A DNA stretch of 64,000 nt from NCBI GenBank assembly GCA_958299035.1, contig CATQJL010000001.1, forward strand, positions 12,608,773-12,672,772, written 5' to 3'. The translations under genes and the position numbers were made by a program. The notes under the pieces are model-generated. The model worked only from the letters and a program-made list of their open reading frames with translations, was not told the DNA's origin and did no database searches. Origin of the DNA: Cylicocyclus nassatus. Its lineage: Eukaryota > Nematoda > Chromadorea > Rhabditida > Strongylidae. Shown here one piece after another: positions 27,001 through 32,338 of this stretch; within the stretch, counting starts at the first letter, position 1, and the number at the start of each line of letters is the position of its first letter.

Positions 27001-30000
27001 AAATATATAAAAAAAGAGAAGGTAAGTTTGACTGAGTTTTTCAACGAATAACCGCTGCTTTCACGCAGTTCAACCAAATTTAAAGCGCGAATTTTATTGA
27101 AGCCCTGGAAGTTGATAAAAAACGACTTAGCGGGCTTAAGCGATGAAAATCGAGTAGACTTGGGAGGTAAGGAAACAATATTGGTGCTTCTAGGGACACG
27201 CAATACCTCGTCCACTTGATCAGCTAATCTACTTCTTCACTATTGGTCAGTTCAATGTTTTGACCAATAAGCAAATGAAGTGGATCAAGTGGGTCAAGTT
27301 TGGCGCGCGCCTTACGTGTTTGCATGCATAAGAAGCCTCAGCAAGACCCTCGTATACAAAGTGCGCATCTGCTCATTGAAGTCAAACAAAAACTGCACAT
27401 TCTACTTTGCACCAAGTTTTGAAAAAATTCAATTGAAGCTTCATTTGTAGCCAGGCCAACATTTTTATGCCGTCAGCTTCGTCGGAGCGCTGTTATATCA
27501 AAGACTTGAGTGTTAATTACATATCAGAGCATTTTATAGACCTCGAGTTGGGAAGACATGCCGTAGCAATACATTCTCGAATATTCAAATCTTTGATGCA
27601 ATATAATGAATATAGCAATAAACAACTAGGCTTTACGAAGGTCTTCATAGCTTTGCACAGAAATTTAATGACTTGAGATCCATATTGAAGACCTAGTCAG
27701 ATTGATGACGCTTGATAATGGGTTGCCTTAAAGGCACCGTCCGCGCTAAGTTGAGGGCCTTGAGCTTTTGGCATCATATGGTAGTAGGGCTCCCTATTAA
27801 GCCAATGCCTAAGTTGCGGCGCAAAATTTCGCTTCAGAAGCGAGACAATCGCTCCGGAGTGACGAAGATGCACTAGGACCCCAAGAAGGGGCCGCCCTCC
27901 CCATCCATGCCCGCCCATTTGTGCGCTAGCCAATCACCGTTCCGGAAAGCCGGCCTGCAGATCCTCCTCCGGAACGGGGATTGTTAGGGTTTTCGCGGAT
28001 TCTCGACTTCATATTCGGAATCAAGGACATGAGAAGGCCCCGGAACGATCAAAACATGGATTTCGAGAATCTGGGTGGACGGTGCCTTCAAGTCCAATCA
28101 ATGGTCTACCTCATTTGGTCTGTCTTGAATAGATTCATTATAATCCGATGTTTGTCTTCGCTTACTTTATCACTGAATATTAACAAAAACAAACTGCTTA
28201 TTTTGCCTCGCAGCAGCCGTTGAATAGTGTTTTTCAGCTAACGTAAATGAAGTGCGTAAATTACTATTGTAGGAGTATCTTCCTTGGCAAGAAGCAATAA
28301 ACGGTTTTGCATCTGTACTGAAGTATTTTGGCACTGAACCGGAGGCTGAGAATGCGGAGGTGATTGTGTTAGCAATCATACATCCTCATGCTACTCATGT
28401 GTGTAATTAACTTGCAGAAATTCTTCCGCGATTTGCTCAAGCCGGCCTATGACAGCACCAACCTTACTAAAATAGCGAAAAATTATGAGGAAGACACAGA
28501 CGACAGTTTGTTTTATCAAGTGTAAGTATTGTAAACTTACTGGCACAAATTGGGGTATAAATCTATTTTCAAAGATTTGGAATAACAAATATTGCTTATC
28601 GACAAAAATCTATCTATTAAAACTGTTCAAAAATTTTCTCTATCGCTTTTACTTCCGCTATAATTCATATTCTTTGCTGTTCCAAAATAAGCTTGCGAAT
28701 TACTTCGACGGAGTAAAGCAAGCTCTATAAACCGCACCTTGTTTTTTGCTTAAAATCTGTTTCACGTTCGAAGCCGAGATCCGAAAAGACAAATGCGCGA
28801 AAAGTCGAGAATAAAAAATCATGTCTCCGTTTAGACAATTTCTACATCTGTTATATATCTGTATTTGCTTAGTTTTTCATGCCTAGATCTCCTGAGACAT
28901 AACATACATTAAAATAGGCCAAAAATACGAAAAAGTCTTCTTTTTTGACTTTTCGCGCTAAATTTGGTAATTCTCAAAAAACTATTGTCTGTAAAAAGGC
29001 AGAAATTGATGGTTTTACTTCCTAAGGTTCATACTATAGATTTACCTGCTTGAAAATGAGCAAGTATGTATATAAATGTCGGATATGGTTAGTACATGGC
29101 TGAGCCAGTAGGAAGTCCGCAAAAATTTTTTTAACGAAGATATGATTTTCTTCTGAACTTTTCGAGTTATATCCCCCTATAATTCGGTTTCAAATTTTAT
29201 ATAGCCATTTAATCTGCTTTATTCACTTCGCCAAATGAGATGCCGCACTTCGTTTCGAACCTGATTTAGTGACATGAATGAATTAAACAAGTATGGTGCC
29301 GCTGCCGCTTTCTTAAACTATCGGGCAAATTTTGGGCTAACAAGACAATAATTGAACTGCTTCCCGAAACACAGAAAGTTTAAGTTATTTGCATGATTTC
29401 AGTCTGTTCGACAAGACGGTAGTAGAAGCTTATTGCTCATTTGGATCGCAAGAGTGTGTAGATAGTTATGCAAAACTTTTCCAAGAAAAAGTCGTTCAAT
29501 CTTGCAAAAATCCAGGTGATAAAGCTAGTGTATGTTCCAGGTACGTTATGCATAATAAAGTGAATTCAATGTAGAGTAAAATTTTCAGCGTTGCTGCACC
29601 ACTTCGTGCTAAAGCATACTGTTATGGAGTAAGAGAAGGTGGAGAAGCCGCTTTCAATAAAGTAAGTTATCGTTAGAACTTCGGCAACATTGAATTATGT
29701 GCTTGACATAAGGTCTACGAGCTGTACTTGGCGGAAACTGTAGCTCTTGAAAAAGATATTCTCCGACGTGCACTTGGGTGCCATAAGGACGTTCGAACTT
29801 TGAAAAAGTACGTTTCTGATGCAAAGTAACATCCCCAGCACACAATATCTTTAGACTCTTGCAATTGGCTCTGGACCATGATCCTTCCATTGTCAAACTG
29901 CAAGACGTGGCAGATGTCTTCAACAGCGTGGCCGCCAACCCAGCTGGCGAAGGAATCATGCTTGACTTCCTTCTTGATCGATGGGATGATATCTATTCTA

Positions 30001-31294
30001 AGTATGTCACAACTTTTCGCTAATTTTCTTTTTTTTTGCAGCAGAATATGAAAAATTTTTAGATTTATGCCGTGGCGCAGAGCTGTAGTTGCTGCCATCA
30101 AGGCTGCTGCAGCTGGCATACACTCACAACGCCAAATCGATCAGGCAAGTAAAAAAATATTTTTAGAGTAGCGAAATCGGTTTTCGCCGAATTGATCAAG
30201 CAGTGAAGAGCCTCCTTTGCATGGTGCAATGGTGTTTTTTCACTAATCAACTGTATTGTGAATTGTTTTGTGAATGTTTTCTTCTGCAAAAAAAAAGTTC
30301 ATTACCACAAATTTACGCATAGAGGCAGTGTATCGGCAGAATCTCGTTTTCCAAATTTTTACCTTTACGGAGCCTTCTCGCCATAAGAAACCCATAATTG
30401 ACCTTTTAGCGCAAGAAAATGGCGAAAATGAGCTTTTTTCGAAAGTCCCAGATCCGCATTCAGTGAAGAATAGGGGCAAGTAGGCGGGGCTTCCGGCTTA
30501 TCTTTTCTGAATACCTGAAAAGCTTCGACAAAAGCTCATTTTCGCCATTTTTATTTTTTTAGCGTGAAGGCGCGATGCATTACGCATATTTACAAATGAT
30601 GAAGATGATTAGTTTGCTCATCGTGTGCGAAAATCTCTTTCGCAATAGAAGTGACTGTAAAGCTTTGACATGGTGTATATAATTCTTTTCAGCCATTTTT
30701 AATAAATTACTTTACAATTCTTGCAACTCCTTACTAAAAGGTATTATCCATATTGATGCGAAAGATGATAAAGATTTCCATCGTAATCAGTCCAACTGTT
30801 ACTAAGAGACTTTCATCGTTTTTCTCATTAGTTTAGGTATATTACGGGTGAAGGACTACATGTCGCCGAAAGTGGGAGATCCCAGCGGGCATTTGCAACA
30901 ATTACACATTACCACACATGCACAGGCTAAACATCTGCTCCATTGTCCACCACGCGGGACCCTCCCATTTTCGGCGACATATTGTCCTCTCCCCGGATAT
31001 CACTGTTACTATAGTAGAACTCTTGTAAGAACATAAATTTGAAAATTTAGCCAAAGCTATCCCTGCAAATTTGCGCGCAAGCGAATACATTAGTGGCAGA
31101 AGCATTTTCATTCAATTTTTTTGCAGGTAAAGTATCTGAGGAAAAATGGCAAGCATGCAAAGAATTTTGGCGACTTTAATACGGTGATCGAAGAGGCGCA
31201 ACACAAAATTGATTGGAATGACAAGTATTTCCATGATGTAGCAAAGTACTTTGAAGAGCAAGTACGAAATCAAACATCCATATTGGACAAATGA
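1..31294 (+). CDS. M1 family zinc aminopeptidase (aminopeptidase N / H11-like), 23 exons, 5' truncated
   Basis: Removes N-terminal amino acids from peptides. Nematode relatives are typically type II membrane ectoenzymes of the gut, such as Haemonchus H11; the membrane anchor would lie upstream of this window. Exons traced by translation and phase: 1-93, 1655-1762, 1809-1885, 8668-8814, 12265-12388, 13081-13207, 13255-13318, 13372-13462, 14143-14259, 14309-14509, 15986-16123, 16847-16968, 17018-17088, 19772-19908, 26905-27021, 28273-28359, 28418-28521, 29403-29540, 29589-29661, 29713-29807, 29855-30001, 30063-30144, 31127-31294 (stop TGA). They sum to 2,628 bases, exactly 876 codons. All introns are GT-AG except the last, which has a GC donor (CAG|GCAAGT at 30145). 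The least certain boundary is the start of exon 2: AG at 1636-1637 also precedes coding-like sequence but breaks phase, while 1655 keeps it. No internal stop or missing catalytic residue was seen, so the gene looks functional despite introns up to about 7 kb filled with transposons. Confidence 0.93.
293..700. repeat. Decayed foldback MITE (CAAGGGAA family) in aminopeptidase intron 1
   Basis: The stretch shares its order of motifs with the better preserved copy at 17886-18332: a 'gatgcagca' block, 'ttttcgtc(c/t)agcat' and 'gatttctt(c/a)gcaa', ending in a 'gctgcat...cagcttgttt' block. It is weakly palindromic. The termini are too mutated to place exactly, so bounds are approximate. The rest of intron 1 (94-1654) shows nothing else I recognise except a 'ctttgctctatcgaatg' string at about 1220-1236 that is also inside the palindrome at 5977-6926. 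Confidence 0.5.
2238..2580. repeat. Partial foldback repeat of the TTAAAGGCA family
   Basis: The segment near 2280-2350 (gaatgagggccccacg, then gcatctgcg(c/t)tagtccgg) is the reverse complement of sequence at about 56214-56300 inside the copy at 55866-56359. The right end near 2567-2575 reads GCTGCCTTTAAG, matching the family terminus. It is degenerate and has no clean target duplication. Flanking intron 3 sequence (1886-2237 and 2581-3230) shows no recognisable feature. Confidence 0.5.
3240..4075 (+). pseudogene. Decayed Penelope-like element: RT and GIY-YIG remnant
   Basis: Translated fragments in changing frames align in order with the intact PLE protein at 33559-32339. They are RT motif A ([10 protein letters not shown], near 3277), then LDTH and FGLSKT (near 3330-3385), then [12 protein letters not shown] leading into RT motif B (near 3390-3475). 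A region matching the inter-domain segment follows (near 3795-3900), and a GIY-YIG core reading [16 protein letters not shown] lies near 3935-3985. Several frameshifts and stops separate them, and the YxDD block is not recognisable. It is on the same strand as the aminopeptidase, inside its 6.8-kb third intron, and is clearly older than the copy at 31.9-36.2 kb. Confidence 0.8.
4076..5976. other. Intron 3 stretch without recognised gene; TTTA microsatellite at 5616-5639
   Basis: Open frames here are short and show no family features. The only distinct element is a (TTTA)n tract at 5616-5639 followed by 'ttgcacgtagtgcgcc', which resembles the 3' tail of a LINE inserted in minus orientation, like the tail at 16124. 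I see no other structure. Confidence 0.4.
5977..6926. mobile_element. 950-bp full-length palindromic MITE, mariner-like ends, TA target site
   Basis: Both ends read inward TTAGGTTGTCC(G/A)GAAATT(G/A)ATGTCCG and are flanked by TA (5975-5976 and 6927-6928). The two arms stay nearly complementary over about 470 bases each and meet near 6440-6460. Paired landmarks include 'aaaatcgagaaaaatcat' (left) and 'atgatttttctcgatttttc' (right). No coding potential is seen, so it is a non-autonomous foldback moved by a Tc1/mariner-type transposase (inference from ends and TA). Confidence 0.85.
7237..7708. mobile_element. Foldback MITE, CAAGGGAA family, TAA target duplication
   Basis: Ends are CAAGGGAAGGAAGATC (left) and, inverted, CAAGGAAAGCATGCG (right), each followed inward by an 'aagt(c/g)gcctttt' block. 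TAA flanks both sides (7234-7236 and 7709-7711). A three-base TAA/TTA duplication is typical of PIF/Harbinger-type elements. No coding sequence is seen. Confidence 0.75.
7822..7956. mobile_element. 135-bp GC-rich foldback with 9-bp flanking duplication (MULE-like MITE)
   Basis: Inverted ends GGGTGGGGGAACGAAAGCCG continue through CAGGTCCAGCCGCC, giving arms of about 35 bases, with inner CCGCGG and CTGGTCC blocks. Flanks are GAGGTCATT (7813-7821) and AAGGTCATT (7957-7965), a nine-base direct repeat with one mismatch. Nine-base duplications are characteristic of Mutator-like elements. A sibling lies at 54198-54331. Confidence 0.75.
8121..8131 (+). repeat. C11 homopolymer tract
   Basis: Eleven consecutive C in a CT-rich context, in intron 3 upstream of exon 4. 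It is one of seven tracts of ten or more G or C in the window; the others are at 46935, 50841, 51752, 52810, 53198 and 56308. Confidence 0.9.
8897..9587. mobile_element. Foldback MITE, CAAGGGAA family, carrying tRNA-like sequence in both arms
   Basis: Left end CAAGGGAACGATAC and right end GTATCGTTTCCTTG are inverted, flanked by TTA (8894-8896, 9588-9590). Inward, the arms share 'ccttttgaaacgag / ctcatctcaaaagg' and 'cactcgtctt..gaacgctgattccgaatctgacttcc'. Near the centre each arm holds a tRNA-like segment: 9090-9165 on plus and 9345-9413 on minus. The element lies in intron 4 of the aminopeptidase. Confidence 0.8.
9345..9413 (-). pseudogene. tRNA-derived pol III promoter-like sequence (tRNA pseudogene or SINE head)
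   Basis: Read on the minus strand it contains GGTCTAGTGATTAGTGAG, like a tRNA A-box region, and GGTTCGAATCC, a perfect B box with the T-loop. Spacing is compatible with tRNA architecture (about 30-35 bases between boxes). The acceptor stem does not pair, so a working tRNA is unlikely. The opposite arm (9090-9165, plus) has the same A-box region but a degraded B box (AGATCAAATCC). Confidence 0.6.
9692..9895. repeat. Foldback repeat packed with CAACATGTTG-type palindromes
   Basis: Outer inverted repeat: TATCGTCCCCTCCACAGCT at 9692-9710 and its complement at 9877-9895. The interior is a run of short GCAACATG, ACATGTTG and TTGCCAACGTG motifs at 9750-9875, mostly multiples of CAACATGTTG or GTTGGCAAC. 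No target duplication was identified with confidence. Confidence 0.6.
9955..10602. mobile_element. Foldback MITE, CAGGGTGTCC family (copy 1)
   Basis: Starts CAGGGTGTCCCAAAAGTA after TA (9953-9954). Its right end reads ACCCTG before TA (10603-10604). Both arms contain the family signature of two short 'cctacagtaat' blocks (near 10105 and 10460). The right terminus is mutated (TGAGAAACCCTG). Related copies are at 17285, 44986, 52082 and 59276. Confidence 0.75.
10613..11512 (+). mobile_element. LTR of a retrotransposon, 900 bp, with a nested MITE
   Basis: The GC-rich block starts TGTCGCG and ends CGCGACA, the TG...CA inverted termini of an LTR. A TATA box (TATATAAGG, about 10739-10747) supports the plus orientation. 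A (TAGTAGTTT)-like run occupies 11096-11141. A 208-bp foldback at 11146-11353 is inserted in it, leaving an LTR of about 690 bp. No second LTR and no clear target duplication (ccgcg versus ccatg) are seen, so it is a solo or truncated remnant. Short open frames inside it (for example 10568-10939) are not taken as genes. Confidence 0.65.
11146..11353. mobile_element. 208-bp foldback MITE nested in the LTR, TA target site
   Basis: Inverted ends CAGTCTGCCCCAATC (left) and GATTGGGGCAGACTG (right), flanked by TA on each side (11144-11145, 11354-11355). The interior is GC-rich with several GCGCGC steps. Insertion into the LTR dates it after the retrotransposon. Confidence 0.8.
11513..11939 (+). pseudogene. 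Probable internal fragment of the LTR retrotransposon with a 73-codon open frame
   Basis: Downstream of the LTR, an open frame from 11718 to a TGA at 11937-11939 has coding-like composition and is compositionally unlike the AT-rich intron around it. It contains [20 protein letters not shown] do not recognise it securely; a distant resemblance to glycoprotein segments of nematode BEL/Pao elements is only a guess. It cannot be an aminopeptidase exon because exons 4 and 5 join in phase without it. Confidence 0.35.
12547..12895. mobile_element. Foldback repeat, TTTAAAGGCACCGTCC family
   Basis: Terminal inverted repeats TTTAAAGGCACCGTCC (left) and GGACGGTGCCTTTAAA (right) enclose about 350 bp. 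It sits in intron 5 of the aminopeptidase. The interior (aaccccgttccgga, cccgcccatt, gcttc(c/a)gaagcg) is shared in reverse orientation with the copy at 27727-28092. Open frames inside it arise from the repeat and are not genes. Confidence 0.75.
13081..14509 (+). CDS. Catalytic-domain exons of the M1 aminopeptidase (exons 6-10)
   Basis: This block encodes the thermolysin-like catalytic core. Exon 7 (13255-13318) holds the substrate-binding motif GAMEN ([11 protein letters not shown]). Exon 8 (13372-13462) ends in the zinc motif HELGHQ, and exon 9 (14143-14259) supplies the third zinc ligand in WLNEGFASY. The spacing is HEXXH-X18-E, as the family requires. Exon 10 (14309-14509) holds [10 protein letters not shown] with the transition-state tyrosine. 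The usual HELAHQ is HELGHQ here, an alanine to glycine change inside the helix. The 680-bp intron between the zinc-binding exons 8 and 9 contains a TTAA-flanked MITE (13596-13918). Introns 6, 7 and 9 are about 47, 53 and 49 bp, typical nematode short introns. Confidence 0.95.
13596..13918. mobile_element. TTAA-flanked MITE (piggyBac-like ends)
   Basis: TTAA (13596-13599) is followed by CCCATCGACGACGACG, and the right end reads CGTCAATGGG before TTAA (13915-13918). TTAA duplication is the hallmark of piggyBac-type insertion. The interior has two copies of TGTGGGCCA(T/C)CGGTGGTCCAC near 13835 and 13880, each itself palindromic. It lies between the two zinc-binding exons of the aminopeptidase. 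Confidence 0.7.
14878..15590. mobile_element. 713-bp palindromic MITE with TTA target duplication (PIF/Harbinger, Tourist-like)
   Basis: Ends GGGCCGCATGCACTAACCTCC (inverted on the right), flanked by TTA (14875-14877, 15591-15593). The arms remain complementary almost to the centre near 15230, including 'ataaagctttctttcaagctgcgatc' (right) against its complement on the left. GGGCC ends and a TTA duplication match Tourist-type Harbinger MITEs. It occupies intron 10. Confidence 0.8.
16124..16772 (-). mobile_element. 3' fragment of a non-LTR retrotransposon (LINE), minus strand
   Basis: The minus-strand frame 16772-16563 encodes a peptide with [22 protein letters not shown], then [13 protein letters not shown]. 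This is the extreme C-terminal signature of CR1/jockey-like reverse transcriptase ORFs (WNxLP-like block). About 400 bases of 3' UTR follow, ending in a (TTTA) tract at 16127-16152, the simple-repeat tail such elements leave. Only the last 70 codons remain. Its tail begins immediately after the exon 11 splice donor at 16123/16124. Confidence 0.65.
17285..18615. mobile_element. Composite MITE: CAGGGTGTCC foldback interrupted by a CAAGGGAA foldback
   Basis: Left end CAGGGTGTCGAAAATG, right end TTTTGGGACACCCTG before TA (18616-18617). The right arm is split at 'aatctaa' by the nested element at 17886-18332. Uninterrupted copies (52082-52760) read straight through as AATCTAAGTTGAAG, proving a TAA duplication on insertion. 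The left terminus lacks a TA flank, so it may be slightly truncated or mutated. It lies in intron 13. Confidence 0.75.
17886..18332. mobile_element. Nested foldback MITE, CAAGGGAA family, TAA target duplication
   Basis: Inverted ends CAAGGGAATGGTC (left) and GACCATTCCCTTG (right), flanked by TAA (17883-17885, 18333-18335). The interior has inverted 'gaagtggcgaaccca' and 'agctgcataccatt(c/a)gatgcagc' blocks. Shares the internal order with 293-700. Confidence 0.8.
19945..20066 (+). other. Near-perfect short hairpin 37 bases after the exon 14 splice donor
   Basis: 'gctgcaatagcgtgaggata' through 'gattgatggcg' pairs with 'cgccatcaatc' through 'tattgcggcgga' around a six-base loop (ttgatg, near 20002-20007). 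About 45 paired bases show only a few mismatches. The stem edges extend into A/T-rich complementary runs. It could be a young inverted duplication or a structured RNA in the intron; nothing in the sequence decides between them. Confidence 0.6.
21855..22620 (-). pseudogene. hAT-like transposase relic (C-terminal dimerisation region)
   Basis: Three adjoining minus-strand open frames (22620-22363, 22240-22004, 22040-21855) read like pieces of one ORF. The last contains [20 protein letters not shown], close to the LxxxxLSIPxSxAxxERxFS block at the C-terminus of hAT-type transposases and their domesticated relatives. Breaks between frames and the lack of upstream catalytic domain indicate a relic. 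It lies in the 7-kb intron 14. Confidence 0.5.
22999..24094. mobile_element. About 1.1-kb palindromic MITE with a second MITE inserted in its left arm
   Basis: Ends AAGTCGTCCAGAAAGTTTTTG (left) and CAAAAACTTTCGGGACGACC (right) are inverted repeats. Long arms match, e.g. 'gggtaagtcatgctctttat' (left) and 'ataaagagcatgacttaccc' (right), and 'agctcaaaacaaaatcactc' near 23552 with its complement near 23920. The left arm is interrupted between 23125 and 23515, the nested element. Two forward ORFs inside are by-products. Confidence 0.8.
23138..23508. mobile_element. Nested MITE in the left arm of the palindrome
   Basis: Imperfect inverted ends GTCAAGAGGCGCGATTTCTC (left) and AAAATCGCACCTCTTGAC (right). 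The outer palindrome's right arm lacks this sequence, so it is an insertion. 'tgcttag' borders both junctions (near 23116 and 23515), a possible target duplication. Confidence 0.6.
24097..24832. repeat. Direct duplication of a 215-bp block (24097-24310 and 24614-24832)
   Basis: Both blocks run from 'caatgt(g/a)ttggcttttat' through 'agagccgggaagcaaa' and 'ctaggtcttctgtg' to 'ctcactttctgctct' at about 90% identity by eye. The spacer between them also repeats 'gtcgacggtcta'. It directly abuts the 1.1-kb palindrome. Confidence 0.75.
25076..25188. repeat. 113-bp GC-rich foldback, CCAGAGCCAAATGCCCC ends
   Basis: Left CCAGAGCCAAATGCCCCG and right CGGGGCATTTGGCTCTGG are exact inverted repeats around a GCGCGC-rich centre. 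It follows a 'GTGAAGGGGG' repeat cluster (24975-25022). No target duplication is evident. Confidence 0.75.
25846..26369. mobile_element. TTAA-flanked MITE with hairpin-forming GCGCGG repeats
   Basis: TTAA (25846-25849) then CACGTTGACGAC; the right end is CGTCAACGTG then TTAA (26366-26369). Inside, GCCGCGCAATGGTGCGCGGC occurs twice (near 25863 and 25909), each a hairpin. Several 'aa(a/g)ctccgcccac' boxes are repeated in both orientations (26025-26290). Ends resemble the TTAA element at 13596-13918. Confidence 0.65.
26546..26785. repeat. Foldback repeat in intron 14
   Basis: 'gcaatatcttcagcggggag' (near 26559) and 'ccccgctgaagatatttcac' (near 26759) are inverted. It ends about 120 bases before exon 15. 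No target duplication was identified. Confidence 0.5.
26905..31294 (+). CDS. C-terminal ERAP1_C-like helical exons of the M1 aminopeptidase (exons 15-23)
   Basis: Nine exons encode the alpha-helical C-terminal domain that caps the active site in M1 enzymes. Exon 15 begins [18 protein letters not shown], a conserved signature at the start of this domain. Exon 16 begins [12 protein letters not shown], exon 18 carries paired cysteines ([11 protein letters not shown]), and exon 22 starts near [12 protein letters not shown]. The final exon ends in a short charged tail and TGA at 31292-31294. Splicing phases agree throughout. The last intron (30145-31126) uses a GC donor and contains two small foldbacks, near 30416-30550 and at 30849-30992. 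Confidence 0.93.
27727..28092. mobile_element. Foldback repeat, TTAAAGGCACCGTCC family
   Basis: Ends CTTAAAGGCACCGTCC (left) and GGACGGTGCCTTCAAG (right) are inverted. The interior matches the copy at 12547-12895 in reverse order. Located in intron 15 of the aminopeptidase. Confidence 0.75.
28741..29402. other. Intron 17, no feature recognised
   Basis: AT-rich intron sequence between exons 17 and 18 with short chance ORFs only. I see no repeat with a second copy in the window. Confidence 0.5.
30849..30992. repeat. Small foldback in the last intron of the aminopeptidase
   Basis: AGGACTACATGTCGCCGAAA and, inverted near 30965-30990, TTTTCGGCGACATATTGTCCT, with GTGGGAGATCCC facing GGGACCCTCCCA further in. 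About 140 bp, no coding potential. Confidence 0.6.
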
Positions 31295-31533
31295 AGAATA
31301 TGTGAACTATAGCACATGTATTTTTATTGCTTGATTTTATGCTTTGGACAAAAAACTCTTTTCTTTATTTTATGTTGTGACGCTTCTTATTGATTTGTTG
31401 ATGTACTTCACGTTTCCTTTTATGTTCTCAAATTTTTGGCCTATATCTATAAGACGACGACTCATCGGCATCTTACGCTGTAGATGACGGAGTGGACTTT
31501 GAAATAGACGTGATTTTGAAGTTATTGTGTCAC

Positions 31534-31539
31534 AATAAA
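31534..31539 (+). terminator. Poly(A) signal AATAAA of the aminopeptidase gene
   Basis: AATAAA lies 240 bases after the stop codon at 31292-31294, the first such hexamer seen downstream, implying a 3' UTR of roughly 250-260 bases. Confidence 0.55.
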
Positions 31540-32338
31540 GTTATCTTCGCTTATGAATAGTCGATGAGATGCTGGGGATGTTTCTATAGTACATGGTAAA
31601 GCAGTATATGTGAACTGGAAACGCGCTTTAATGTTGTTTTCAATCCCTCCCTTTGAATTTTTTAATGCTAAATCAAGCGTAAGGTATAGTGCGCCAGGGT
31701 TTTATAGCCTCAGAGGAGGAAAATGTATTCAGATGCATATCGTTTTTGTTCTAATGATAGCTTCACCAGCAGCATTATTCAAATCAAATCTGAACAAGCA
31801 CAGAATAATGACTTTGACTTGAGGTGACCTTTTTTCGGACGTACAAAATGTGGATGGTTTCACAGGAAAAAAAAACGAAAAAGTAAAATTCCAATTACTT
31901 TGCTGTGCCGTGTACAGGTTGTTAATGGTGATACAATTTTATTGCCTGACGTTTCGGCAGGACGCCGTCTTCAGAGGCTGAAAAGGTGTCAGTTATAGTG
32001 ATACACGTTCTAAGCCGCCAAACACCTCATCCTAGCTGCCATTCGATTCGTCTCAAGTGAAAATAGAGAGTTCAGGAGGAGCTGTGCACCCACCAAATGT
32101 ATCACCGTGTTGCAGCGGATAGCCACTCGATGTGTCAGCTGTTGTGACCGAATGCGACAAATGAGCTGACCAAGATGACACAATGTTGCTTATATATGGG
32201 CAAACATTCTTATAGTTCACAGAACGACAGATACGCCAGTAGATCACTCGTCAAAGATAATTTCTCATTCTTGCTGTTTAGTTTCGGGTCTCGGACAAGA
32301 ATGTAGGATGCTTCTAAGGCTTTTCGTGCAGAAATTTG

